From positions 1 to 64,000 of the forward strand of contig NZ_KE384365.1 of the NCBI RefSeq assembly GCF_000425405.1: a stretch of 64,000 nucleotides of DNA, read 5' to 3'. A program made the position numbers and the translations under genes. Origin of the DNA: Ferrimonas kyonanensis DSM 18153. GTDB taxonomy: Bacteria; Pseudomonadota; Gammaproteobacteria; Enterobacterales; Shewanellaceae. Under the pieces are notes generated by a model. That model searched no databases and was not told the origin of the DNA. It saw nothing but the letters and a program-made list of their open reading frames with translations. Below, in pieces: positions 10,801 to 19,313 of the stretch; position 1 is the first letter of the stretch; every line of letters begins with the position of its first letter.

Positions 10801-11521
10801 AGAGGTAGTTCTCTGTAAACAGGGTAACGCTGTCGCCGCTGACAAAGCCGGTCTGCGACAGTGAAGCATCGGCAGCGGCAACCAATTGCGCCGCCGACAG
10901 CGAGTTATCGCTGCCATCGTAGGGCTGAGCCTGGTCAAGATTCCGGGGAAACCCGGGTTGGGAGAACGCTCCTTGAGGGTGACTGACCGCATTCACCGTC
11001 AACCGATCCCGCAAATCCTGCAGACAATCAAACCCCAACTGGCTGAGACTGCCTTGATTGTGGGCCTTTTTAAGGCTCGCCGGCATTGGGCGCCACTTCC
11101 AGTCGCGGTCGGCCCGACCGCCGCGGCGAAAACTGAGCACCACGTCGGTGTAATAGCCATTGTGCTGCAAGACACTGAGTCCCGAGTCCGACTCCGGTAT
11201 CAGGCTACTGCTACAACCGTTCATGGTGGCAGGGAAATAACGATACTCATCGCCGCGGTCCGGATCCGGCAGGTTGCCATTTAACTGCCCGCGCACGTAA
11301 AACAGCCGCCCCTGATCCAGGCCACCACTGTAGTCCTGATTCGCATCAAACGGTGGCGGCGCCTCCTCCTCTTCGGTGGACATCGAACCGGAGTTATCAA
11401 AGATGATCAACACCTGGGGGCGACTGTCACTGGCGACGGTTCCCCCATAGACATACAGCTCGGTGTCATCCGCCCCTGTCCAGGTCGCCCAGATCATCAG
11501 TGCCATCGAGAGTGCTCTCAT
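7874..11521 (-). CDS. pilY1: Type IV pilus tip adhesin/assembly factor PilY1
   Basis: The start is placed at ATG 11521, one base after the pilX stop with GGGGAA upstream, giving 1215 residues and a signal peptide (about 1-17). The N-terminal part holds a von Willebrand A-like domain with MIDAS motif DNSGS (residues 42-46). The C-terminal half is the PilC beta-propeller with the conserved MGDPLHSKP entry and calcium-loop motifs such as DSNSDGLTD. PilY1 caps the pilus, promotes extension against PilT and mediates surface contact and mechanosensing. It is the largest gene of a tightly overlapping minor-pilin operon. Confidence 0.93.
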   Translation of the reverse strand: MRALSMALMIWATWTGADDTELYVYGGTVASDSRPQVLIIFDNSGSMSTEEEEAPPPFDANQDYSGGLDQGRLFYVRGQLNGNLPDPDRGDEYRYFPATMNGCSSSLIPESDSGLSVLQHNGYYTDVVLSFRRGGRADRDWKWRPMPASLKKAHNQGSLSQLGFDCLQDLRDRLTVNAVSHPQGAFSQPGFPRNLDQAQPYDGSDNSLSAAQLVAAADASLSQTGFVSGDSVTLFTENYLYYRKTAVPVVRSRLAIAKDTITDIVQSTPGVDFGLAVFNGNGSDDGLLSGSHGGRLLSAIQPMTPSSKASLMSTINGLTASTWTPLCETLFEAYRYFSGGEVLFGGTVPVFGVPFADSGRYLSPFVTCQPQAYVVLITDGSPTKDEAANAVLRAELGIGVSERVSVYDPYRTLGYGDWADSYLPAVAEHLYSQDINAVASGRQSVVTYTIGFSQDAIDSAGALLAETARRGGGEYFAAADALSLQNALQRVFSEILAVDASFTSPSIAANSFDRTQTLDSVYYSMFLPSDRPRWAGNLKKLRILGSGQVVDARGEAAIDVGGNIAETACTYWTSSATCALASSGGDGNSVMEGGALEAMQTQLQRRVLTEPASVTGTLVSLSQSSLEQRAGGQESLLADLGGIDLASLGDWVRWLQGEDVDDEDEDGVSGERREDLMGDPLHSKPLAIHYGGDKGVRILVGTNAGALHMFEDGGATITESWSYRPYRFTGQTPLLRHNPQTGGHSVYGVDGPPVAWIVDLDADGDIDADQGDKVWVYFGLRRGGRAYYGLDLSNPDQPRLMWVKSAQDSGLAVLGQTWSEPVLTRIPDYPQGNLSAAAARPVLIVGAGYDSNKDANGVGTADSVGTGVLILDAETGEPVHQFVNQTASALVTPVPFSDSVAARVAILDSNSDGLTDRIYAADTGGTVWRLDLPGTRAERPWSGFRFANLGGDTAHSDRRFTHEVSVAQTKMTLKETEIVTEGGQTHTRVIRTDLPYDAVVIGSGNRAHPNAISTQDYLFVLRDPHLYPASFDGGSGDGHRPVPAAITVAELFDVSSDPVGAATDDDSRLVQEVLSGSKRGWKLALAPGEKSLSAAVILSGNAFFTTFMPGEPGAANACLSAGQGRLYVLNLHHGINRYQHRYIELGARLPDTPQIVIPPPEDPDDPSWNPKVYLVGVGRGFNLSQDGIELTDSGSGDPDKSLLPVYIYYYLGGQP

Positions 11522-11522
11522 G

Positions 11523-11963
11523 CTAATTCCCCACCACCAAAACCTGCTGCTGAACCCCGGTAGTGATGCTCTGCTGACCGCGCTCCCCCTTTCCATAACG
11601 CTTGCTGGAACTCACCTGGTTGATGCGGCAAACGAAATGGCTGCCGGCATCGGCCGCCTGCTGCCGCTGACACGGCCCTTCGGTAATAAAGCTGACACCG
11701 TGCTGGGCCCCAAACACCGCGTCGACCTCACTGACCTCAGCGCTGTTGGTCAGCAACAGGCTGTCGGCCCTGGCCAGACGCTGACGCTCGATAAAGCCAT
11801 CCAAAGCCCCATGCAGTTGCTGCAGCACCTGGCTTCGAGCCGCGCTGGCCACTTCGGCCTGAATCACGTTGCGGCTGGCTCCGGTCAGGGCCAGGGCGAT
11901 CACCATCAATACCAGTAACAACAACGAACTGACGATCAGCACCGCTCCCCGCTCTGGTCTCAT
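11523..11963 (-). CDS. pilX: Type IV pilus assembly protein PilX
   Basis: The 146-residue protein starts MRPERG followed by a hydrophobic helix (AVLIVSSLLLLVLMVIALAL) without a Glu at position 5, as in PilX minor pilins. Cysteines near residue 110 and 128 fit the family. Its ATG overlaps the pilW stop as ATGA (11960-11963) and its stop lies one base before the pilY1 ATG. It belongs to the priming complex for pilus assembly. Confidence 0.85.
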   Translation of the reverse strand: MRPERGAVLIVSSLLLLVLMVIALALTGASRNVIQAEVASAARSQVLQQLHGALDGFIERQRLARADSLLLTNSAEVSEVDAVFGAQHGVSFITEGPCQRQQAADAGSHFVCRINQVSSSKRYGKGERGQQSITTGVQQQVLVVGN

Positions 11964-12916
11964 CCTGCCCCCTCGGCCACCAGTGCCGCATTTCGCACCA
12001 TCACCGTGGTAGAAAACAGGCGCCGGGGAATGCCGTCGTCATAAGAAACCACCCCGTCGGGCAAGGTCAACCGCAACCTGCCGTCGCTGATGCCACCCTG
12101 ATCATCATTGGCCGCCCGCACCACCAGATACACCGTCACTGCCAGTACCTCTACAACGCCATCCCACTGTGCTTCACTCATGGCAGACGCCGTTATATAG
12201 CTGTCCACCCGACCGTCGCCCAGGCTGTCCACGGCGAAGAGAAACTGCAACATCTCAACCCCCTCAACCAACTCCTCCTCCACCATGCCGCCATTCACAT
12301 AGAGTTGACGCCACTTCAGAACCGGCATGCCATCGTCACGACGCTCGACGTAATAAACCCTGTGTTGCCACTGCCAGTAGCGTCCCTGCACCAGAACAGG
12401 AGCCTGTTGATTGCCGGCAAACAACCTGGCCTGAGCATGATTGCTCACCAGGTAGTAGCGGTTTTCACTCAACGCCGTTGCCGCCACATTCGGACCCAGT
12501 AGCCGCTTCACCTGCAGCACGTGGCTGCCCAACAGCGCCTGCTGAGTGCAATCCATCGAAGGCACCGCACTCTGGCGGTAACTCCAGATGGTCCGAAAAT
12601 GCCCTCGGCCAGCGGGAACACTGGCATTGTTCTCCCCCAGACCGACGCAGTCGTTATTCACCACCGCATCGACACTCACATTGCGGGTGGTCAGAGAGGT
12701 CCCGGTTAGCCCGGCATAAAACCCCGCCTGAGACAGATCATCACTCATCAGCCGCAACGCCAGGCGTGCCGATTCCTGAATCTGGTTGTATTGACCGGTG
12801 GAGGTCACCGAAATGGAGGAACTGACAAATACCCCGAAAACGGCAGAGAGGACAAACACCCCCAGCACCATGGCGATCAGCAGCTCAACCAACGTCAGTC
12901 CCTTGACCCTGCTCAT
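11960..12916 (-). CDS. pilW: Type IV pilus assembly protein PilW
   Basis: The start is ATG 12916, which overlaps the pilV stop as ATGA; an earlier in-frame start inside pilV would bury the prepilin signal. This gives 318 residues with leader MSRVKG and LTLVELLIAMVLGVFVLSAV, then the PilW-type sequence RLALRLMSDDLSQAGFYAG. PilW is a minor pilin working with PilV, PilX, PilE and PilY1 at the pilus tip. Confidence 0.9.
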   Translation of the reverse strand: MSRVKGLTLVELLIAMVLGVFVLSAVFGVFVSSSISVTSTGQYNQIQESARLALRLMSDDLSQAGFYAGLTGTSLTTRNVSVDAVVNNDCVGLGENNASVPAGRGHFRTIWSYRQSAVPSMDCTQQALLGSHVLQVKRLLGPNVAATALSENRYYLVSNHAQARLFAGNQQAPVLVQGRYWQWQHRVYYVERRDDGMPVLKWRQLYVNGGMVEEELVEGVEMLQFLFAVDSLGDGRVDSYITASAMSEAQWDGVVEVLAVTVYLVVRAANDDQGGISDGRLRLTLPDGVVSYDDGIPRRLFSTTVMVRNAALVAEGAG

Positions 12917-13467
12917 GGAATCACCATCGAGTCCAGGTAGACCTGTCGCCGCCGCGCCGTTGGCACACCACATTCGAATCGCCAGCCATCGGCCTCGGTC
13001 ACCGCATCCACCCCTTGCTGCAGACCCTGCCAACTGACCACCACCCCGACTCGATTGCCGTCAATATGGATACATCCCACCACCTGAGCCAACTTGCGAT
13101 TTCCCTCCCCACTGGCCTCGGCCACACTCAACAGCCCCTGCTGCCACTGAAACCGATCCCACTGCCGCATCTGCTCGGCGTTGCAAGGAATAATGGCACT
13201 GGTGTCTGCTAAGCAGGAAACGTCGGGTTGTGGAAGCAGTGCCACACCGTAGTGGCCCTGATAGGCGGCGAGTTGAGTGGGATTAAGACGCATGCGCTCC
13301 AATGCATCGGCCGCCATGTTCATGGCGCGGGCATGCTGAAAAGACTGAAAGCTGCTGCGTTTAGCGACGATGTGGAGTTGCAGGGTACCCAATAGGCCTA
13401 CCGCCAGTACCACCACCGACACCAACACCTCAACCAGGGTGATACCCCATTGAGTATGACTGGCCAT
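12913..13467 (-). CDS. pilV: Type IV pilus modification/minor pilin PilV
   Basis: The 184-residue prepilin has leader MASHTQWG then ITLVEVLVSVVVLAVGLLG with Glu5, and the PilV-typical segment RAMNMAADALERMRLNP. It is the first gene of the six-gene minus-strand operon pilV-pilW-pilX-pilY1-pilE-tapY2-like, whose members overlap or abut throughout. It is separated from the terminator of ispH upstream by about 50 bases, so its promoter should lie between 13468 and 13520. Confidence 0.9.
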   Translation of the reverse strand: MASHTQWGITLVEVLVSVVVLAVGLLGTLQLHIVAKRSSFQSFQHARAMNMAADALERMRLNPTQLAAYQGHYGVALLPQPDVSCLADTSAIIPCNAEQMRQWDRFQWQQGLLSVAEASGEGNRKLAQVVGCIHIDGNRVGVVVSWQGLQQGVDAVTEADGWRFECGVPTARRRQVYLDSMVIP

Positions 13468-13518
13468 AACATCCTTGTGGCTGCCGTACGTTCCGTGTCA
13501 TTAAAGCTTAAGACAGGC

Positions 13519-13553
13519 AAAAAAAAGCGCCACCCAGATGGGCAGCGCTTTCT
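13519..13553 (-). terminator. Terminator of the ileS-lspA-fkpB-ispH operon
   Basis: On the minus strand a GCGC...CCC/GGG...GCGC hairpin (13527-13548) runs into a stretch of T just after the ispH stop. Confidence 0.8.
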
Positions 13554-13573
13554 TATAACTTCTGGGAACAGGC

Positions 13574-14503
13574 TTATCTCAGTTCAATAGGAACTTGAAA
13601 AACAATGTTTTCTTCTCGGCCTGTCGCTTCCTCGACGTCGGCAGCACCGAGATTCTGCAGCTCGGTCACCACCCCTTTCACCAACACTTCCGGGGCCGAA
13701 GCACCGGCAGTCACCCCAATGGTGGTCACCTCACTCAGCCACTGGGGATTGATGTCATCGGCACCATCGACCAGATAGGCCCGGGCCCCTGATTTCTCCG
13801 CCAGTTCGCGCAGACGATTGGAATTGGAGGAATTTTTCGATCCCACCACCAACACCAAATCACAACGGGACGCCAACTCCCGCACCGCATCCTGACGGTT
13901 CTGGGTGGCGTAGCAGATGTCGTCCTTGCGAGGACCGGCAATGGAAGGGAAACGAGCACGCAGGGCATCGATCACCTCGGCAGTATCGTCCACCGACAGG
14001 GTAGTCTGAGTCACGAAATGCAGGTTGTCCGGATCCTGTACCGACATATTGGCCACATCTTGCGGAGATTCCACCAGATAGATGCCGCCACTGTCGTTGC
14101 TGTACTGGCCCATGGTGCCTTCCACTTCAGGGTGGCCGGCATGACCGATGAGGACACACTCCTGCCCCTTACGGCTGGCACGGGTGACCTGCATATGCAC
14201 CTTGGTCACCAGTGGACAAGTGGCATCAAACACCTTCAGTCCACGGGCATCGGCTTCCTTACGGACCGCCTGAGATACACCGTGGGCACTGAAGATCACA
14301 ATGCTGTTGTCCGGCACTTCGTGCAACTCGTCCACAAACACCGCCCCACGCTGGCGCAGGCTGTCCACCACGTAGCGGTTGTGCACCACTTCGTGACGCA
14401 CGTAGATCGGCGGCTCGAACAACTCCAGCGCACGTTCGACAATGCTGATGGCGCGATCAACGCCGGCACAAAAGCCTCGTGGGTTTGCCAGTCGAATCTG
14501 CAT
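13574..14503 (-). CDS. ispH: 4-hydroxy-3-methylbut-2-enyl diphosphate reductase IspH
   Basis: IspH is the last enzyme of the MEP pathway, reducing HMBPP to IPP and DMAPP with a [4Fe-4S] cluster. The 309-residue protein has the three cluster cysteines in [23 protein letters not shown] and [11 protein letters not shown], and the active-site segments SAHGV and [12 protein letters not shown]. Size is normal (E. coli 316). It ends the ribF/ileS-lspA-fkpB-ispH gene string, two bases after fkpB. Confidence 0.97.
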   Translation of the reverse strand: MQIRLANPRGFCAGVDRAISIVERALELFEPPIYVRHEVVHNRYVVDSLRQRGAVFVDELHEVPDNSIVIFSAHGVSQAVRKEADARGLKVFDATCPLVTKVHMQVTRASRKGQECVLIGHAGHPEVEGTMGQYSNDSGGIYLVESPQDVANMSVQDPDNLHFVTQTTLSVDDTAEVIDALRARFPSIAGPRKDDICYATQNRQDAVRELASRCDLVLVVGSKNSSNSNRLRELAEKSGARAYLVDGADDINPQWLSEVTTIGVTAGASAPEVLVKGVVTELQNLGAADVEEATGREENIVFQVPIELR

Positions 14504-14505
14504 AA

Positions 14506-14952
14506 TCAGTCCTTAATTACGATGTCCAGCACTTCCAGATCGAAAATTACCGTCTGGCCCGCCAATGGATGATTAAAATCCACAGTCACCGAATCACCGG
14601 CCAGTTCCCGAATCACCCCGGGAACCTGATTGCCGTCCGGCGTATCAAACGCCATGATGGTGCCTTCACTGAGATCGGCGTCAGCGGCAAACTGAGCCCG
14701 GTCCAGGTGATGAATGTTATCTGGGTTGCGTTCACCAAAGGCGTGTTGCGGATCCAGCGAGAAGCGACGCTTCTCCCCCTTCTCCATCCCCTTGATGGCG
14801 GCCTCGAAGGCGCCACTGAGGCTGCCATCCCCCAGAGTCAGTCGCGCCGGTTTGCCGTGGGCCCGGGTGCTGTCCGCCACCGTACCGTCCGGCAGTTCCA
14901 CATCGAAATGCACAAACACCTGGCTGTCACTGCCAATGGTTAACTGGCTCAT
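14506..14952 (-). CDS. fkpB: FKBP-type peptidyl-prolyl isomerase (FkpB/SlpA)
   Basis: The 148-residue protein is a compact SlyD-like FKBP, catalysing cis/trans isomerisation at proline, in the cytoplasm since no signal peptide is seen. Visible hallmarks are [36 protein letters not shown] and the inserted flap around [19 protein letters not shown]. The start overlaps the lspA stop as ATGA (14949-14952). The position between lspA and ispH matches E. coli fkpB. Confidence 0.93.
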   Translation of the reverse strand: MSQLTIGSDSQVFVHFDVELPDGTVADSTRAHGKPARLTLGDGSLSGAFEAAIKGMEKGEKRRFSLDPQHAFGERNPDNIHHLDRAQFAADADLSEGTIMAFDTPDGNQVPGVIRELAGDSVTVDFNHPLAGQTVIFDLEVLDIVIKD

Positions 14953-15449
14953 GAGGCCTCCTTGGGCCGACGACCATCCAGCAAGCTGTCGAGGATCATC
15001 AAAACCGCTCCGACGCAGATGGCACTGTCAGCAATGTTAAATGCAGGCCAGTGCCAGGCACCGACATAAAAATCAATAAAATCGACAACATAACCATAGG
15101 CCAGGCGGTCGATAACATTACCGATGGCCCCGCCAATGATCAGCGCATAAGACAGATTCAAGCGCCACAGCGAGTGGGCCTGGCGACGCATCATCACCGT
15201 CAGGGCGATGGTTACCACCAAGGCAAAACCGGCAAAGGCCCAGCGCTGCCAACCACCGGCTTCCGCCAGGAAGCTGAACGCCGCACCGGTGTTATGCACA
15301 TAGGTGAGGTTCAGGTACGGGATCAGCGGGATGCTTTCAAACAACTGGAAGTTGGCGATCACCGCCAACTTCGTAGCCTGATCCAGCACCAGCGCCACCA
15401 CCGCGACCCACATCCACCGCAGGCCGCTTTGACTCCATGACTGTGGCAT
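14949..15449 (-). CDS. lspA: Lipoprotein signal peptidase II
   Basis: LspA cleaves the signal peptide of diacylated prolipoproteins in the inner membrane. The chosen ATG at 15449 (the second of two adjacent ATGs, with GGAG five bases before) gives 166 residues; an upstream in-frame start lies inside ileS. Four membrane helices are visible, with the catalytic aspartates in [14 protein letters not shown] and FNIADSAI. It follows ileS by about 10 bases, the usual ileS-lspA pairing. Confidence 0.95.
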   Translation of the reverse strand: MPQSWSQSGLRWMWVAVVALVLDQATKLAVIANFQLFESIPLIPYLNLTYVHNTGAAFSFLAEAGGWQRWAFAGFALVVTIALTVMMRRQAHSLWRLNLSYALIIGGAIGNVIDRLAYGYVVDFIDFYVGAWHWPAFNIADSAICVGAVLMILDSLLDGRRPKEAS

Positions 15450-15459
15450 CATCTCTCCA

Positions 15460-18282
15460 TTATGCAAACTGTCGGCTTTCGCCTTCGCCGTCAACGTTGG
15501 TCACGCAGCGGCTGCACAGTGTTGGGTGAGCCTCCAGTGTGCCCACTTCTTCACGGTGGTGCCAGCAACGCTCACATTTCGCCGCTTCGGTCTTCACCAG
15601 TTTCACCTTCAGGCCAGCCAACTCAGTGTCGGCGGCATCACCCGCATCGCTCAGCGGGGCAACAGTCACGTTGGAGGTGATCATGGCAAAGCGCAACTCA
15701 TCTCCCAGACGGTCCAGCAAAGCTTTCAGCTCGCCATCGGCGTACAGGGTAACGTCGGCTTCCAGGCGGTTTTTAACGCCATCGGCTTTGGCCTGTTCCA
15801 ACGCCTTATTGAGTTCGGCCAACACCTCCACCAACGTCTGCCACTCAGCATCGGTCAGAGCAGAATTGTCGGTCATAGGCGCCAGGCCATCGAACCACAC
15901 CTGGGTAAACACAAATTCGCTGCGCTCACCTGGCATCAGTTGCCAAATCTCATCGGCGGTAAAGCTCATGATCGGCGCCATCCAGCGCACCATGGCCTCG
16001 GTGATCAGGTACAGCGCCGACTGGCAAGAGCGACGCGCCAGGCCATCGGCCTTAGCGGTGTACTGACGGTCCTTAATGATGTCCAGATAGAAGCTGCCCA
16101 GCTCGATGGAGCAGAAACGCATCAGCTTCTGAGTTACCGCCAGGAAGTTGTACTCCTCGTAGGCAGTCACAATCTCCTGCTGCAGCTGATAAGCGCGACC
16201 CACCAACCAACGGTCCAATGCCACCATCTCATCCAGCTCGACCATGTCCCGAGACGGCTCAAAGCCACTCATGTTGGCCAGCAGGAAGCGAGAGGTGTTG
16301 CGAATACGACGATAGGCATCGGCGCTGCGCTTGAGGATCTCATCGGAAACCGTCATCTCACCGGTATAGTCGGTGGACGCGACCCACAGGCGCAGAATGT
16401 CGGCACCCAGCTTGTTCACCACCTGCTGCGGGCTGATGACGTTACCGATGGACTTGGACATCTTGCGGCCCTTGCCATCCACGGTAAAGCCATGGGTCAG
16501 CACCTGCTTGTAGGGGGCCTTGTCCTTAATGGCAACGCCGGTCATCAGGCTGGACATGAACCAACCACGATGCTGATCCGATCCCTCAAGGTACAGGTCG
16601 GCTTCGGCACCTTGGAATTCGGGGCGCGCATCCACCACCGAGGCGTGAGTCGAGCCGGAGTCAAACCACACATCCAGGGTGTCCAGGACCTTGTGGTACT
16701 GATCGGCTTCCTCGCCCAGCAACTCACTGGCGTCCAGATCCCACCAGGCCTGAATGCCGGCTTCGGCCACTCGGTCCGCCACCAGATTCATCAGGGCAAC
16801 CGAGTTCGGGTGCAAGGCCTGAGTTTCGTTGTGAACGAACAGGGCGATGGGTACGCCCCAGGTACGCTGGCGAGAGATGCACCAGTCAGGGCGGCCGGCG
16901 ACCATGCCTTCGATGCGGCTCTGTCCCCAGTCCGGGATCCACTGAACGTCTTTGATCTCTTCCAGGGAGCGTTCACGCAGCTTGGCCTGGTCCATGGAGA
17001 TGAACCACTGTGGGGTCGCGCGGAAAATGATTGGCGTCTTATGGCGCCAGCAGTGCGGGTAGGAGTGACGGAACGCTTCGTGGTGCAGCAGCGCCCCCTT
17101 GTCCTTCAATACCTCAACCACCGCATCATTGGCTTTAAAGACGTGCTGGCCGGCAAACAGCGGGGTATCCGGCAGATAAACGCCGTTGTTGCCCACAGGG
17201 TTAGCCACTTCCAGGTTGTACTTGTTGCCCACCACAAAGTCTTCCTGACCGTGGCCAGGGGCGGTATGCACCGCACCGGTACCGGATTCGGTGGTCACGT
17301 GATCACCCAGGATCGCCGGAACCGTCATCTCATAGAAGGGATGGTTAAACTGCTGCAGTTCCAGGTCCTTACCCTGGCAGAAGCCCAGGTTATGGAATTG
17401 CTCGATGCCGGCACGATCCATCACATCTTTCACCAGGTCCGCCGCCAGAATCAGTCGCTCTGGGTGCTCACCTTCTACCTGTACCAGGGCGTACTGCAGA
17501 TCGGCGTGCAAACATACGGCACGGTTGGCAGGCAGGGTCCAGGGAGTCGTGGTCCAGATCACCACCGACAACGGACCGTGACCGGTGTGACCTTCGGCGC
17601 AGTCAAACTTGTCTTCCACCAACTTGGCATCCACGGCCGAGAAACGCACGTCGATGGAGGGAGAGGTCTTATCCTCATACTCCACTTCCGCTTCCGCCAG
17701 TGCCGAGCCACAATCGGTACACCAGTGCACCGGCTTAGCGCCTTTGTGCAGGTGGCCGTTGTCGATGATCTTAGCCAACGAGCGGATGATCTCCGCTTCG
17801 GTGCCATAATCCATAGTCAGGTAAGGCTTGTCCCACTCACCCAGTACCCCCAGGCGAATAAAGTCGGCTTTCTGACCGTCTACCTGCTTATGGGCATACT
17901 CACGGCATTTCTGGCGGAACTCGGCGGCAGAGATCTTCTGCCCCGGCTTACCCACCTTACCTTCAACCTTCAGCTCAATTGGCAGACCGTGGCAGTCCCA
18001 ACCCGGCACATAGGGCGCATCGAAGCCCGCCAGAGTCTTGGACTTGATAATAATGTCTTTCAGAATCTTGTTGACTGAGTGACCAATGTGGATGTCGCCG
18101 TTGGCGTACGGAGGGCCATCATGCAAAATGAATGGCTTCGCTCCCTGACGGCTGGCACGAATCGCTTTATAAAGCGCTTTCTCGTCCCACTGTTTCAACA
18201 TTTCCGGTTCCCGCTTGGCCAGGTTGCCTCGCATCGGGAAATCGGTTTCCGGCAGGTTTAGCGTTGATTTATAGTCGCTCAT
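15460..18282 (-). CDS. ileS: Isoleucyl-tRNA synthetase
   Basis: IleRS charges tRNA(Ile) with isoleucine in the cytoplasm and edits valine. The start at ATG 18282 ([19 protein letters not shown]) matches the E. coli N-terminus; a frame extension of five codons upstream is not needed. The 940-residue protein has the class I HIGH motif (GDIHIGHS), the CP1 editing domain, KMSKS, and the C-terminal zinc site with CERCW and CSRC. It lies 33 bases after ribF in a ribF-ileS-lspA-fkpB-ispH string. Confidence 0.97.
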   Translation of the reverse strand: MSDYKSTLNLPETDFPMRGNLAKREPEMLKQWDEKALYKAIRASRQGAKPFILHDGPPYANGDIHIGHSVNKILKDIIIKSKTLAGFDAPYVPGWDCHGLPIELKVEGKVGKPGQKISAAEFRQKCREYAHKQVDGQKADFIRLGVLGEWDKPYLTMDYGTEAEIIRSLAKIIDNGHLHKGAKPVHWCTDCGSALAEAEVEYEDKTSPSIDVRFSAVDAKLVEDKFDCAEGHTGHGPLSVVIWTTTPWTLPANRAVCLHADLQYALVQVEGEHPERLILAADLVKDVMDRAGIEQFHNLGFCQGKDLELQQFNHPFYEMTVPAILGDHVTTESGTGAVHTAPGHGQEDFVVGNKYNLEVANPVGNNGVYLPDTPLFAGQHVFKANDAVVEVLKDKGALLHHEAFRHSYPHCWRHKTPIIFRATPQWFISMDQAKLRERSLEEIKDVQWIPDWGQSRIEGMVAGRPDWCISRQRTWGVPIALFVHNETQALHPNSVALMNLVADRVAEAGIQAWWDLDASELLGEEADQYHKVLDTLDVWFDSGSTHASVVDARPEFQGAEADLYLEGSDQHRGWFMSSLMTGVAIKDKAPYKQVLTHGFTVDGKGRKMSKSIGNVISPQQVVNKLGADILRLWVASTDYTGEMTVSDEILKRSADAYRRIRNTSRFLLANMSGFEPSRDMVELDEMVALDRWLVGRAYQLQQEIVTAYEEYNFLAVTQKLMRFCSIELGSFYLDIIKDRQYTAKADGLARRSCQSALYLITEAMVRWMAPIMSFTADEIWQLMPGERSEFVFTQVWFDGLAPMTDNSALTDAEWQTLVEVLAELNKALEQAKADGVKNRLEADVTLYADGELKALLDRLGDELRFAMITSNVTVAPLSDAGDAADTELAGLKVKLVKTEAAKCERCWHHREEVGTLEAHPTLCSRCVTNVDGEGESRQFA

Positions 18283-18315
18283 TGATCCTTTCACCATTAC
18301 TCAGGCTAAAAGCTG

Positions 18316-19245
18316 TTAAGACACAGACAGCAGGCGTCGAGCCTGCTCCGCATCCTTGAAAATCTGATTCTTCAGGGCATCCAATGACTCAAATGCCCGC
18401 TCTTGTCGCAGGTGCTCTATCAACAGCACCTGCATGTGTTCGCCATACAGATCACCCTCGTAATCGAACAGGTGAACCTCCAGCTGGCAGCGGTTGCCCG
18501 CCACCGTCGGCCGAACGCCGACATTGGCCACCCCAGGGTATCGATGCCCCTGAGAGTCGATGGCCTGCACCGCAAACACCCCGCTCACCGGCGCCACCTT
18601 ACGTTTCATAAGGATGTTCGCCGTCGGGAAGCCGATGGTGCGCCCCAGTTTGCGGCCGTGGGCAATGCGACCGGTGATCTGGTACGGGTAGCCTAACATC
18701 TGGTTGGCCAGAGTCAGGTTCCCCTGCTGCAGCGCCTGACGAATCAGTGTTGAGCTGACCCGTTGACTCGCCAGTTTAAAGCTGGCGGTCGGAACCACGT
18801 CAAAACCATGCCGCTGACCGGCCGCCGCCAGGGTATCAAAGCTGCCCTTTCGACCCTTTCCAAAACAGAAATCGTCGCCGACCACCAGGTATTTAACGTC
18901 CAGCTTTTGCACCAGCAACTGCTCGATAAACTGCTCGCTGCTGAGCTCGGCAAAACGACGGTTAAAGCTGACACACAGTACCCGCTCCACCCCCAGTGCC
19001 TGCAATCGCCGCAACTTGTCTCGCAATAAACTGATCCGGGCCGGAGCCCTATCGCCGGCAAAATGCTCCTGAGGTTGAGGCTCAAACAGCATCACCGTTA
19101 CCGGAAGGTTCATGCTTTTGCCTTTGGCAACCAAAGACTTAATTACCTCAGCATGGCCCAGGTGAACGCCATCAAAATTGCCAATGGTCAATACGCACCG
19201 GCGATGCTTCGGGCGCAGATTGTGTGTACCGCGGATGAGCTCCAT
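18316..19245 (-). CDS. ribF: Bifunctional riboflavin kinase/FAD synthetase
   Basis: RibF phosphorylates riboflavin to FMN and adenylates FMN to FAD. The ATG at 19245 gives 309 residues starting MELIRGTHNLRPKHRRCVLT, as in relatives. The N-terminal nucleotidyltransferase has GNFDGVHLGH, and the C-terminal riboflavin kinase domain has GRTIGFPTANI and a VSGVFAV segment. It lies between murJ and ileS, in the conserved murJ-ribF-ileS order. Confidence 0.96.
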   Translation of the reverse strand: MELIRGTHNLRPKHRRCVLTIGNFDGVHLGHAEVIKSLVAKGKSMNLPVTVMLFEPQPQEHFAGDRAPARISLLRDKLRRLQALGVERVLCVSFNRRFAELSSEQFIEQLLVQKLDVKYLVVGDDFCFGKGRKGSFDTLAAAGQRHGFDVVPTASFKLASQRVSSTLIRQALQQGNLTLANQMLGYPYQITGRIAHGRKLGRTIGFPTANILMKRKVAPVSGVFAVQAIDSQGHRYPGVANVGVRPTVAGNRCQLEVHLFDYEGDLYGEHMQVLLIEHLRQERAFESLDALKNQIFKDAEQARRLLSVS

Positions 19246-19313
19246 AGTCCTGCTTGGGCTTTTACTGTCGAAAATCGCCGGATTATACCTCAGAGTGGCG
19301 CCAGAATCAGCAT

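Noticed and set aside
15526-18078. An 850-codon open frame opposite ileS
   Set aside because: It lies fully antisense to a clear isoleucyl-tRNA synthetase, is rich in His, Gln and Arg without domain motifs, and arises from the codon bias of the real gene.
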